Below are positions 1 to 7,037 of a stretch of DNA of 64,000 nucleotides, in pieces (the first letter of the stretch is position 1; every line of letters starts with the position of its first letter). The position numbers were made by a program, and so were the translations under genes. The DNA lies in NCBI GenBank assembly GCA_963772065.1, contig CAVYVZ010000009.1, forward strand, positions 751,342 through 815,341, read 5' to 3'. This DNA is from CAVYVZ01 sp963772065 (GTDB taxonomy: Bacteria > Acidobacteriota > Vicinamibacteria > Vicinamibacterales > UBA2999). The notes beneath the pieces are model-generated. The model did no database searches and was not told the origin of the DNA. It worked only from the letters and a program-made list of their open reading frames with translations.

Positions 1-696
1 CAGGCGAATCTGCTCCGGGCGGATGCCGAACGCAACTTCGCTGGCAAAGAGGTCGTTGGTGATCCCCATTTCGTTGCGGTAGGCGTCGGCCCCGAACGTC
101 AGCAGCGTCGCGTGTTGTGCCTTCCAGCCGAACCGCCCGACCCGCGTGTCGCCCGTCTCGACGTCGCGAATCAGCGCGGCGCGGCCGCTGATGCCGTCGC
201 CATCGCGATCGAACGGATCCTCGAGAGCGCGGATTGTCTCATCAGGAATCGCTTCGACGAGCCCCGCGCCGAACAACGGGATCGGAGCGCGCCTCGCGAC
301 GATCGTGGCCTGCGAAGGGATGCCCGGCTGACAGCCATGTGTGGGGGTCGAGAAGAGATGCATCAACGTTTCACCGCTCGGATCGAATGTCCGGAAGGTG
401 CCCGATGCATCTCGATAACCAGCGCGAACTTCGAGAATGAGACCACCGCCCCCGATGGCGGGAATGTTGTGGCAGACCGCGCAACTCGTTGCGTTGAAGG
501 CGGGCCCCAGGCCTTCTTCAGCCGTTTCGACTTCCAGAAAGTCGTCCAGTCCCAGACGAAATTCAGAAAACTCGCGTGGGGTCAACCCGGCCAGCGGGCC
601 GCCTGCGCCGGGCGGACGATCCTGAGCCCGACCGATCAATGCGGTAGCAAGGACGGCGGAAAAGGTCCCCAGCAGAGCGTAGACCTTGCGGCTCAT
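1..696 (-). CDS. Di-haem oxidoreductase family protein (DUF1111), C-terminus beyond window
   Basis: This is a probable exported c-type cytochrome of the di-haem oxidoreductase family. The 232 visible residues open with a signal peptide (start MSRKVYALLG, cleavage near AQD). They contain a c-haem site CAVCH (C72, C75, H76) followed by the family's NIPAIGGGG stretch. The segment RRAPIPLFGAGLVEAIP is also typical, and an aspartate-rich DRDGDGISGR loop follows. The second haem would lie beyond the window edge. It starts one base after the stop of the upstream CuA gene, so it is the last visible gene of the porin-CuA-cytochrome operon. Electron transfer with the CuA protein is inferred, not shown. 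Confidence 0.85.
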   Translation of the reverse strand, partial: MSRKVYALLGTFSAVLATALIGRAQDRPPGAGGPLAGLTPREFSEFRLGLDDFLEVETAEEGLGPAFNATSCAVCHNIPAIGGGGLILEVRAGYRDASGTFRTFDPSGETLMHLFSTPTHGCQPGIPSQATIVARRAPIPLFGAGLVEAIPDETIRALEDPFDRDGDGISGRAALIRDVETGDTRVGRFGWKAQHATLLTFGADAYRNEMGITNDLFASEVAFGIRPEQIRL

Positions 697-697
697 C

Positions 698-1069
698 CTA
701 CTGTCCTCTGGCCTTCACGACAATCTCGCCACGCATGAAATGATGGCCCGCGCCGCACATGCGGCTGCATTCGAACGTGTACGTTCCGGCCTCCTGCAGG
801 CGAATGACGACGGATCTGTCGCCTTTGCCGCGTTTCGGAATCGCCACATTCGTGTCGGTGCCGAGAATGCGGAAGCCGTGAGACGTGTCAGCACTTTTGA
901 TTCGCAGCTCCACTTCTTCGCCGGCGGCGACCTCGATTCTGGATGGCGTGAAGGCAAATCGCTCCGCGTGAACGCTGACCACGCGACGATCCTGCTGGCC
1001 AAAGGCCAGGGCCACCATGAGCGCCACGCTCAGACCAACTACTCCACACGCGGCAGTCATCGGGCCCAT
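698..1069 (-). CDS. Membrane-anchored CuA-type cupredoxin (COX II-like domain)
   Basis: This is a short protein of about 123 residues: one N-terminal membrane anchor or signal segment followed by a cupredoxin fold. The C-terminal loop reads CSRMCGAGHHFM, the C-x3-C-x3-H-x2-M pattern of the binuclear CuA site of cytochrome oxidase subunit II and nitrous oxide reductase. An upstream His (SADTSHGF) completes the ligand set. The ATG at 1069 was chosen because it lies two bases past the upstream porin stop; a TTG at 1087 would add six residues. No other oxidase subunit is nearby, so this is probably a stand-alone electron carrier working with the di-haem cytochrome encoded next. CuA binding is inferred from the motif. 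Confidence 0.85.
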   Translation of the reverse strand: MGPMTAACGVVGLSVALMVALAFGQQDRRVVSVHAERFAFTPSRIEVAAGEEVELRIKSADTSHGFRILGTDTNVAIPKRGKGDRSVVIRLQEAGTYTFECSRMCGAGHHFMRGEIVVKARGQ

Positions 1070-1070
1070 C

Positions 1071-2249
1071 TCAGAACCACCAGCCAAGACCGACGTTGAC
1101 GCTGTTGCCGCCGGCGATGAATCCGCTTTGATTGCGCTGGCGGACGTAGTCGACCTTCACGGCGACGTCCGGGTCCGGGTAATACGTCGCCCCGACGATC
1201 ACGGCGTCCCGGTCGAACTCCTTCAAGGGCACGAATCCGTCCGGCATACGATACTGAGTATCGAAATTCTCATAACGAAGAAACGCGACCAGGTCTCGGG
1301 GTGAGCCCTGCGCCCAGATGCGGTAGGCGGCCTCCCCATAGAAGCCGCGCATCGAACGGGCGATGTTTGGCGAAACGCCGATGGTCCGTTCGATCGCTTC
1401 GTTCAGCCTGGCGGCGTCAGCGACGAAGACCTGTGCGTACTGTCCGCGCAGTTCCAGCCGGTCCCGCAGATAGCGAGCGTCAACCTCCCCGATCCTCACG
1501 GTCGTATCGAGGCGCGGCGCCGAGAAACTCGACTCTCCAGTCCAGAAGCCTGTGCCTACCGTCAGCCCGGCGACGCCGACGTACTCGGCACGCCCGGTCA
1601 GCGCGAGGTTCCGAACGTTGGCCTCCGAGCCTTTCTGCCGCCCGCCGCGAATACCTTCGTCGGCACTGAACTCGAGGGCGTCCAGCGGCGCCATGGCAAA
1701 CGCGCGATAGCGAAACCCTTGCCCGAGCTCACCATGAATTCCGACACCGACCTCGAACCAGGTGCTGGGAATGATGACGGTATCGACAAATGGCCGCTCG
1801 ACGCCGTTAAAGACGGGTGGTTCATGCCGCTCGTTGATGATGCCGAGTGGAACCAGCATCATCCCCGCGCGCACGTTGAACGAGCGCGCCATCAGAAAAT
1901 CGAGATATGCCTGTTCGAGCTCGAGCTCCCCTGCTTCCTCGAGGCCCTCGACGAACGCGTGTTCCAGCTCCAGCTCGCCGACGAAGCGGATTCGATCCGT
2001 GAAGCTGTGGCTGAAGAGGAGGACGAAGCGGTGGAAATCGAGCGTCGGATCCAGCCCCTCCGGCTTGTTGAAGTGAAAGTCCATGTAGCCGGACAAGGGG
2101 CCGGTCCGAGAACTGGAGTCGTCGTTCGAGCCCCCGCCCTGAGCAAACCCCTCGACAGGAAAAAGGGCACAAAACAGGGCTACGGCGATTGTCTTGAGGA
2201 TTCTAAACCGATTGGCTTGGCGCCTAAAATTTAGATTTTGACAATTCAA
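1071..2249 (-). CDS. Outer-membrane porin-like beta-barrel protein
   Basis: This 392-residue protein has a signal peptide (hydrophobic TIAVALFCALF, cleavage near GFAQ). Alternating amphipathic strands follow, and the C-terminus ends GLGWWF, with the terminal aromatic residue used for outer-membrane insertion. It resembles phosphate-selective or general porins (DUF3138/OprP-like) rather than a TonB receptor, since there is no plug domain. The only start that keeps the whole signal peptide is the TTG at 2249, which lies inside a palindrome shared with the multicopper-oxidase promoter. It is first in the leftward operon. The substrate is not evident; a metal or anion role is inferred only from its DtxR-type context. 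Confidence 0.75.
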   Translation of the reverse strand: MNCQNLNFRRQANRFRILKTIAVALFCALFPVEGFAQGGGSNDDSSSRTGPLSGYMDFHFNKPEGLDPTLDFHRFVLLFSHSFTDRIRFVGELELEHAFVEGLEEAGELELEQAYLDFLMARSFNVRAGMMLVPLGIINERHEPPVFNGVERPFVDTVIIPSTWFEVGVGIHGELGQGFRYRAFAMAPLDALEFSADEGIRGGRQKGSEANVRNLALTGRAEYVGVAGLTVGTGFWTGESSFSAPRLDTTVRIGEVDARYLRDRLELRGQYAQVFVADAARLNEAIERTIGVSPNIARSMRGFYGEAAYRIWAQGSPRDLVAFLRYENFDTQYRMPDGFVPLKEFDRDAVIVGATYYPDPDVAVKVDYVRQRNQSGFIAGGNSVNVGLGWWF

Positions 2250-2252
2250 AAC
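2235..2252. promoter_or_regulatory. Probable DtxR-family operator at the porin operon
   Basis: The sequence is ATTTTGA-CAAT-TCAAAAC, an inverted repeat with seven-base arms (one mismatch) and a four-base centre. It overlaps the porin TTG start codon and lies just downstream of the predicted -10 box. The same palindrome without mismatch occurs at the multicopper-oxidase start, 800 bp away on the other side of the DtxR-family gene. Confidence 0.65.
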
Positions 2253-2258
2253 ATCGGG

Positions 2259-2287
2259 AGCTTATCGAACTGATCGGCAGAGGTCAA
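2259..2287 (-). promoter_or_regulatory. Predicted promoter of the porin operon
   Basis: On the minus strand a TTGACC -35 box (2287-2282) is followed by a 17-base spacer and TAAGCT as -10 (2264-2259). Transcription would begin about 3-4 bases before the TTG at 2249, giving an almost leaderless mRNA. The palindrome at 2235-2252 would cover the start point. Confidence 0.5.
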
Positions 2288-2296
2288 GCGGCTCGA

Positions 2297-2968
2297 TCAG
2301 CTCACCTCGACGAGGAGCTTCGATGCTGCACGAGTGCCGATCGTGATGCGATGGTCGTCCTTGCCGCGCAGGCGCACGCTGTCGGAGACAGTGTCGCGCG
2401 CTTCGACCTCAATCGACTCGCCAGGTTTGAGGTTGTGGCTCTCGATGAAACGCAGGAACAGCCGATCCTGATCGACGACCCGCATTACGGTGACGGGCGT
2501 GTGAAGCGGGCACGTCATCAGACTCTGGACGTTCTGCGGCTTGACAGTCCCTTCGGGGTCTGGAATCGGGTCTCCGTGTGGATCCACCTGTGGATGCCCA
2601 AGCATCTCGTCGATCCGCTCAATCAACTGCTCCGACACGACGTGCTCGAGCTGCTCGGCGTCATCGTGCACTTCGTCCCAGCTGAAGCCCATCACTTGCA
2701 CCAGGAACAGCTCGATGAGCCGGTGCCGCCGCAGAACGAGAGCTGCCAGCTTCTCTCCGGCTGAGGTGAGTGCGACGCCAGTGTAGGGCTCATAGTCGAC
2801 CAGCCCCGACTCCGACAAGGTCTTGACCATTGTGGTCGCCGTGCCCGGAGCAACGCCCAACGACGCCGCGAGCTGCCCCATTGGAAAGAGCCGCTGCCCG
2901 GCCGGCAAAGCACTAGCGCCGAGGTAGATGGCTTTCAGGTAGTTCTCGACGGTGCTGGAAGGCAGCAT
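2297..2968 (-). CDS. DtxR/MntR-family metal-dependent transcriptional repressor
   Basis: This is a 223-residue repressor with the three DtxR domains. An N-terminal winged helix covers about residues 1-70 (VENYLKAIY, then LAASLGVAPGTATTMVKTL). A dimerisation/metal domain follows, with RRHRLIELFL and the AEQLEHVV ligand cluster (E-x2-E-H, as in MntR/IdeR). A C-terminal FeoA/SH3-like domain starts near residue 140. The ATG at 2968 is preferred because family homology begins directly after it, although the frame is open to 3124. The residue equivalent to MntR Asp8 is Asn, so Mn versus Fe specificity cannot be read off. It lies between two operons that carry identical palindromes at their starts and is the obvious candidate regulator of both. 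Confidence 0.9.
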   Translation of the reverse strand: MLPSSTVENYLKAIYLGASALPAGQRLFPMGQLAASLGVAPGTATTMVKTLSESGLVDYEPYTGVALTSAGEKLAALVLRRHRLIELFLVQVMGFSWDEVHDDAEQLEHVVSEQLIERIDEMLGHPQVDPHGDPIPDPEGTVKPQNVQSLMTCPLHTPVTVMRVVDQDRLFLRFIESHNLKPGESIEVEARDTVSDSVRLRGKDDHRITIGTRAASKLLVEVS

Positions 2969-3007
2969 TTCTGGCTCTAGTGTAACCCGGCATCGTGGGC
3001 TGATAAC

Positions 3008-3036
3008 TTGACTTTTGACTTGCTCGGCTTTAAAAT
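3008..3036 (+). promoter_or_regulatory. Predicted promoter of the multicopper oxidase operon
   Basis: TTGACT (3008-3013), a 17-base spacer and TAAAAT (3031-3036) form a near-consensus sigma-70 promoter. Transcription would start at about 3043-3045, only 6-8 bases before the ATG at 3051. A second TTGACT lies at 3015-3020. Confidence 0.6.
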
Positions 3037-3052
3037 TTTGAATCATCAAAAT
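3035..3052. promoter_or_regulatory. Probable DtxR-family operator at the MCO operon
   Basis: The sequence is ATTTTGA-ATCA-TCAAAAT, a perfect seven-base inverted repeat around a four-base centre. It overlaps the last base of the predicted -10 box, the transcription start and the first two bases of the ATG. Binding there should block polymerase. It matches the palindrome at 2235-2252. Confidence 0.7.
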
Positions 3053-4103
3053 GGGTTGGCGGCTTAGTCGGCGCTCGTGGCTGCAGGCGACTGGCCTGGG
3101 TTCGCTCGCAGGAAGCGTCCTCACGGCCGCGCGTCTGAAGGGGCAGCACGCGAATCATCAGGCTGGCGTCGCCGAAAGCCATCAATCGCATTCAATGGGC
3201 ACGGTCGGGCGCGTCCCGTCCGCGGCGTTCAACCCCACCGCGTTCCTGCGTACTTGGAATTTTTCAGAGCTGCCGCCGTCAGCGCGCGAGAAGTTCTATC
3301 GCGAGACCCCTCGCCCTGACGGCACGATGTTTCGCGAGTACGTGATTCACTCGTACGACCGCGAAATTCAGATCGCTCCCGGTATGTTCTTCCCGGCCTG
3401 GACGTACAACGGGCAGGTTCCGGGTCCGACGATCCGGGCGACCGAAGGCGACCGGCTTCGCATCACGTTCAGAAACGCGGGCTCGCACCCGCACACCATG
3501 CACTTCCATGGCTGGCACGAGCCGGCGATGGACGGCTCGCTGCCCGGTCAGGAAGTGCAGCCGGGAGGCACGTTCGTCTACGAGTTCGACGCCGATCCGC
3601 ACGGCGTGCATCTGTACCATTGCCATGCGGTTCCGCTGAAGCGCCACATTCACAAGGGACTGTACGGCACGTTCATCATCGATCCCCGCGGCGGCCGTCC
3701 GCCCGCGGACGAGATGGTGATGGTGATGAACGCGTTCGACACCAACTTCGACGCCGACAACGAGGTGTACGCGGTGAACACGGTGGCGAACGCGTACATG
3801 CAGGACCCGATTCGCGTGACGGTGGGACGCCTGGTGCGCATCTATCTCGTGAACATCACCGAGTTCGACCTCGTGAACAGCCTGCACATTCACGGGATGT
3901 TCTTCGACGTGTTTCGGACCGGGACCTCTCTCACGAAGACGGAGACGACCGACACCGTGATGCTCTGTCAGGGAGAGCGCGCGATCATCGAGACCACGTT
4001 CCGGTATCCGGGCGAGTTCATGTTCCACGCGCACCAGAGCGAGTTCGCGGAGCTCGGCTGGATGGGTTTGTTCCGAGCGGAGGAGGGCCGTCGTGACACC
4101 TGA
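3051..4103 (+). CDS. Two-domain multicopper oxidase, Tat-exported
   Basis: This 350-residue multicopper oxidase begins with a Tat-like signal (LSRRSWLQATGLGSLAGS). Domain 1 carries HTMHFHGWH (near residue 147) and HLYHCHAVPLKRHIH (near 187). These supply trinuclear ligands and the Cys-His pair of a type 1 site. Domain 2 carries HIHG (near 280) and HAHQSEF (near 326), with Ala where a type 1 Cys would be. The type 1 copper therefore sits in domain 1 only, as in the group often called type C two-domain MCOs. Likely roles are metal oxidation (Mn, Fe or Cu) or a laccase- or nitrite reductase-like activity. The neighbouring ZIP transporter and DtxR repressor favour metal oxidation. It overlaps the ZIP gene by 11 bp. 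Confidence 0.9.
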   Translation: MGWRLSRRSWLQATGLGSLAGSVLTAARLKGQHANHQAGVAESHQSHSMGTVGRVPSAAFNPTAFLRTWNFSELPPSAREKFYRETPRPDGTMFREYVIHSYDREIQIAPGMFFPAWTYNGQVPGPTIRATEGDRLRITFRNAGSHPHTMHFHGWHEPAMDGSLPGQEVQPGGTFVYEFDADPHGVHLYHCHAVPLKRHIHKGLYGTFIIDPRGGRPPADEMVMVMNAFDTNFDADNEVYAVNTVANAYMQDPIRVTVGRLVRIYLVNITEFDLVNSLHIHGMFFDVFRTGTSLTKTETTDTVMLCQGERAIIETTFRYPGEFMFHAHQSEFAELGWMGLFRAEEGRRDT

Positions 4104-5316
4104 GGCCGCGCATCAGGTTGTCGCCGAGCGCGTCTCGTCCCGGAGTGGGACGGTGTCGTGGCTGCTGGCGCTCGTGCCGCTCGTGTTGCTCGCGCTGCTC
4201 CTGGTCGCGATCGTCCGCATCGGGCCCGCGGAATCGGTGCGCGGCAACTATCCGCCCGTCGAGCGCCTGACCTTCCAGCGTGTCACGCTGGAGCCGGGAG
4301 CCATCATCGCCACGGTCCTCAACGATGGTCCAGACCAGGTGACGATCGCGCAGGTACAGGTGGACGAGGCGTACTGGACGTTTACGGCTGATGCCGGGAA
4401 CGTGCTCGCACACCTCGGCCGGACGACGCTGCGCATTCCGTATCCATGGGTGGAGGGCGAGGCACACTTCGTCAAGGTGCTGACCTCCACAGGAACGCCT
4501 TTCGAGCACGAGATTCCGGTTGCGGTGGAAACGCCAACGCCCAGCGTCCGAACGTTTACCGTGTTCACGCTGATCGGGCTGTACGTCGGCGTCATCCCGG
4601 TCGCCATCGGGTTGTTGTGGTATCCGTTCCTCGCGAGGCTCTCCCGCCCGGCCATGGATTTCCTGCTCGCGCTGACGGTGGGCCTGCTCGCATTCCTCCT
4701 GGTCGACGGCGGCCACGACGGGTTCGAGGCAGCGGGCGCGCTGCCCGAGTCGTTCCAGGGCGCGGTGCTCTTCGTGCTGGCGGCCGCCGGCGCGTACCTG
4801 CTGCTCGAAGCGACGGGTGCGTGGCTTCGGTCGCGGCGCGCTCAGTCGGGTACGACCGGCTGGGTGCTGGCGCTGATGATCGCCGTCGGCATCGGGCTGC
4901 ACAACTTCGGCGAAGGCCTCGCCATCGGCTCCGCCTTCGCGCTCGGCGAGGCGGCGCTCGGCACGCTGCTCATCATCGGGTTCACGCTGCACAACACGAC
5001 GGAAGGGCTCGCGATCATCGCGCCGCTCGCCCGGGAGGCGCGCCGCGTGCCGATCGGCGATCTCGTGAAGCTCGGGCTCATCGGCGGCGTGCCCACGATC
5101 GCGGGCGCGTGGCTCGGTGGCTTCGTCTATTCGCCGGTCTGGTCGGTGCTGTTCCTCGCGATCGGCGTCGGTGCGATCGCGCAGGTGGTCGTGCTCATCG
5201 TTCGGCAGATGGCGGGTGGACAGCCGATGGCGCGGCAGCTCTCGCGAGGACCGGTGCTGGCGGGCCTCGCGGCGGGGTTCGCGGTGATGTATCTCACGGG
5301 GATGATGGTCGGATGA
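4093..5316 (+). CDS. ZIP-family metal transporter with N-terminal extracytoplasmic domain
   Basis: This is a 407-residue permease. After a first membrane segment (residues ~20-43) comes a region of about 100 residues (roughly 48-150) that looks like a beta-sandwich outside the membrane. At least seven membrane helices follow. The two ZIP metal-site helices are clear: HNFGEG near residue 269 and HNTTEG near 299. ZIP proteins move Zn, Fe or Mn into the cytoplasm. The extra N-terminal domain is unusual and could dock the co-encoded cupredoxin or multicopper oxidase. The GTG at 4093 overlaps the MCO stop, and its own stop overlaps the next ATG (ATGA), indicating translational coupling. Confidence 0.88.
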   Translation: MTPEAAHQVVAERVSSRSGTVSWLLALVPLVLLALLLVAIVRIGPAESVRGNYPPVERLTFQRVTLEPGAIIATVLNDGPDQVTIAQVQVDEAYWTFTADAGNVLAHLGRTTLRIPYPWVEGEAHFVKVLTSTGTPFEHEIPVAVETPTPSVRTFTVFTLIGLYVGVIPVAIGLLWYPFLARLSRPAMDFLLALTVGLLAFLLVDGGHDGFEAAGALPESFQGAVLFVLAAAGAYLLLEATGAWLRSRRAQSGTTGWVLALMIAVGIGLHNFGEGLAIGSAFALGEAALGTLLIIGFTLHNTTEGLAIIAPLAREARRVPIGDLVKLGLIGGVPTIAGAWLGGFVYSPVWSVLFLAIGVGAIAQVVVLIVRQMAGGQPMARQLSRGPVLAGLAAGFAVMYLTGMMVG

Positions 5317-5720
5317 GTATCATGGGTCGCAAAGTATCGTCGAAGGTCGTCGCGGCGACGGCGGTAGTCTTCGTTGCCGTGGTCGGCCTGCTGCCGGTCA
5401 TGACCAAGCCGCGCGTCCGGGAGCTGACCCTCGTCGCGAAGGACATGGCCTTTTACCGCGACGGCGACGGCACGACGGCCAATCCCGTGATCGAGGCGCG
5501 AGCGGGTGAGACCCTTCGTGTGGTGCTCGTCAACCGCGACCGGGGCATCACGCACGACTTCGCGGTGCCAGCCGTCGAGGCCGCGACCGGTGCCATCGAC
5601 TGGAACGAACAGGACGAGATCACGTTCGACGTTCCGGACAAGCCCGGCACCTATGAGTACGTCTGCCGCCCGCACCTCCTCATGATGAAAGGCAAGCTCA
5701 TTGTGCGATCGGGCGATTAG
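5313..5720 (+). CDS. Type 1 cupredoxin (plastocyanin-like), membrane-anchored
   Basis: This 135-residue protein has an N-terminal hydrophobic segment (VVAATAVVFVAVVGLLP) and a cupredoxin domain. Its ligand loops are ITHDF (first His) and CRPHLLMM (Cys, His and Met), the arrangement of a mononuclear type 1 site. It is the last gene of the MCO-ZIP-cupredoxin operon, joined to the ZIP gene by an ATGA overlap. Passing electrons to or from the multicopper oxidase is the simplest role, by inference. It differs from the leftward-arm cupredoxin, which has a CuA motif. Confidence 0.85.
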   Translation: MSIMGRKVSSKVVAATAVVFVAVVGLLPVMTKPRVRELTLVAKDMAFYRDGDGTTANPVIEARAGETLRVVLVNRDRGITHDFAVPAVEAATGAIDWNEQDEITFDVPDKPGTYEYVCRPHLLMMKGKLIVRSGD

Positions 5721-5833
5721 TGATTGTGTGATTTGATTGTGCGATTGTTTCATTTGAACCATACATGAACCAATCCACGAATCGCCGAATAACAAACTGA
5801 TCACCGAATCACGAATCGTTCAATCGCCGAATG
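5717..5833. repeat. Intergenic AT-rich 7-nt repeat array with inverted arms
   Basis: The left part is built of degenerate units such as GCGATTA, GTGATTG and GCGATTG. The right part holds complementary units such as CGAATCG, GAATCAC and CCGAATG, so the two halves can pair. It fills the gap between the cupredoxin gene and menG and ends at the menG start codon. The period is imperfect here. Confidence 0.6.
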
Positions 5834-6535
5834 AATTTACGTTCCGCGATTGCCACGCCTGAAGGCAAGAGCCGCTACGTGCGGCGGCTGTTCGCGACCA
5901 TCGCGGATCGTTACGACCTCATCACCGTCGCACTCTCGTACGGCCAGGATCGCCGCTGGAAGCGGCGTGTGATCGCGCTCGCCGGGTTGCGGGCCGACGA
6001 TCGCGTCCTCGATCTCGCCTGTGGCACCGGTGACATTCTGTTCGCGGCGGCAGACCGCGTGCGATTCGCCGCCGGGCTCGATCTCACGCATCGCATGCTG
6101 CAGCTCGCGCGGCGGAAGGGCCGCGCGCCGCTCGTGACGGGAGACATGCTGTCGCTCCCTTTTCCGGCCGCGTCCTTCACGGTTGTGACCGTCGGCTACG
6201 GCCTGCGCAACGTCCCCAACCTTCGCGCCGCAATCGGAGAGATCCACCGGGTGCTGAGGCCGGGTGGGCGCCTCCTCTCGCTCGACTTCAACCGCCCGTC
6301 ACATCCGGCCATCCGCCGCGCGTATTTCCTCTACCTCACCCTCGTCGGCTCCTCGCTTGGGCTGCTGTTGCATGGCGACCCGGATACCTACCGCTACATT
6401 CCGGAGTCGATCCGCAGCTATCCCGGCGCGGAGGGTGTTGCCGCCATCCTCACCGAACTCCGATTCGCCGATGTGCGGGCAATTCCCGTGCTCGGTGGTT
6501 TGATGGCGATCCATACCGCCCGTCGACTCGACTAA
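5831..6535 (+). CDS. menG: Demethylmenaquinone methyltransferase (UbiE/MenG)
   Basis: This is a 234-residue SAM-dependent methyltransferase. It shows FATIADRYDLITVALSYGQD at the N-terminus, the SAM motif VLDLACGTGD and the family signature VGYGLRNVPNLRAAI. It performs the last step of menaquinone synthesis, C-methylating demethylmenaquinone at the membrane. No ubiquinone genes are visible, while mqnD and mqnE of the futalosine route lie elsewhere in the window, so the menaquinone role is preferred. The length is normal and the start follows the repeat array directly. Confidence 0.93.
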   Translation: MNLRSAIATPEGKSRYVRRLFATIADRYDLITVALSYGQDRRWKRRVIALAGLRADDRVLDLACGTGDILFAAADRVRFAAGLDLTHRMLQLARRKGRAPLVTGDMLSLPFPAASFTVVTVGYGLRNVPNLRAAIGEIHRVLRPGGRLLSLDFNRPSHPAIRRAYFLYLTLVGSSLGLLLHGDPDTYRYIPESIRSYPGAEGVAAILTELRFADVRAIPVLGGLMAIHTARRLD

Positions 6536-6545
6536 CATTCTGTCG

Positions 6546-6962
6546 GTGGACGTCGATGCGACGAAGTGGTCCGGCGAAGGGACCTTTACCGCCACGCTGC
6601 TGGACCAGCTGAAGACGCTGCCGTCCATCGACTTCATCCGCGTCGAGGATGCGCCCGCGTCGCACACCGAGGCGAACTACAGCTTCATCTCGAACGAGGT
6701 GTACGTGCGGTTTCGCCTCGAGCGGGTGACCGCGGCGGTTCGGGTGCTGGGGATCCTGCCGACACGCCGCTCCGTCTGGAAGCCCGTGATGACCCTCGAG
6801 GGGTTGGAGCGGGACCTTGCCGCGGTGGCACAGATCGGCGCGCCGGACTATTCAGACGAGGCTATGCTGCAGTATCTGAAGGCGGAGCGGGTGATTCCCC
6901 CGTACCAGACCCGCGGCTACAAAATGGTGGAACTCGTTCGGATCTACAGGCTTCCCGTCTAG
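6546..6962 (+). CDS. Conserved hypothetical protein
   Basis: This is a 138-residue soluble protein I do not recognise. It starts at GTG 6546, ten bases after menG. It has no signal peptide, membrane helix or obvious catalytic motif. The sequence looks like a real globular alpha/beta protein (YSFISNEVYVRFRLERV, then PVMTLEGLERDL). Its spacing suggests co-transcription with menG. Confidence 0.6.
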   Translation: MDVDATKWSGEGTFTATLLDQLKTLPSIDFIRVEDAPASHTEANYSFISNEVYVRFRLERVTAAVRVLGILPTRRSVWKPVMTLEGLERDLAAVAQIGAPDYSDEAMLQYLKAERVIPPYQTRGYKMVELVRIYRLPV

Positions 6963-7037
6963 GTCGCACGCTGCCCGGGCGGGGCGTGACTGAAGTTCGG
7001 CCGGCCTTCGGCCGAAAATGGGCACAAGGTTACCTCT

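Noticed and set aside
3279..4034. A long His/Val-rich open frame opposite the multicopper oxidase
   Set aside because: Its composition mirrors the codon bias of the sense gene; it is a shadow with no start signal or homology.
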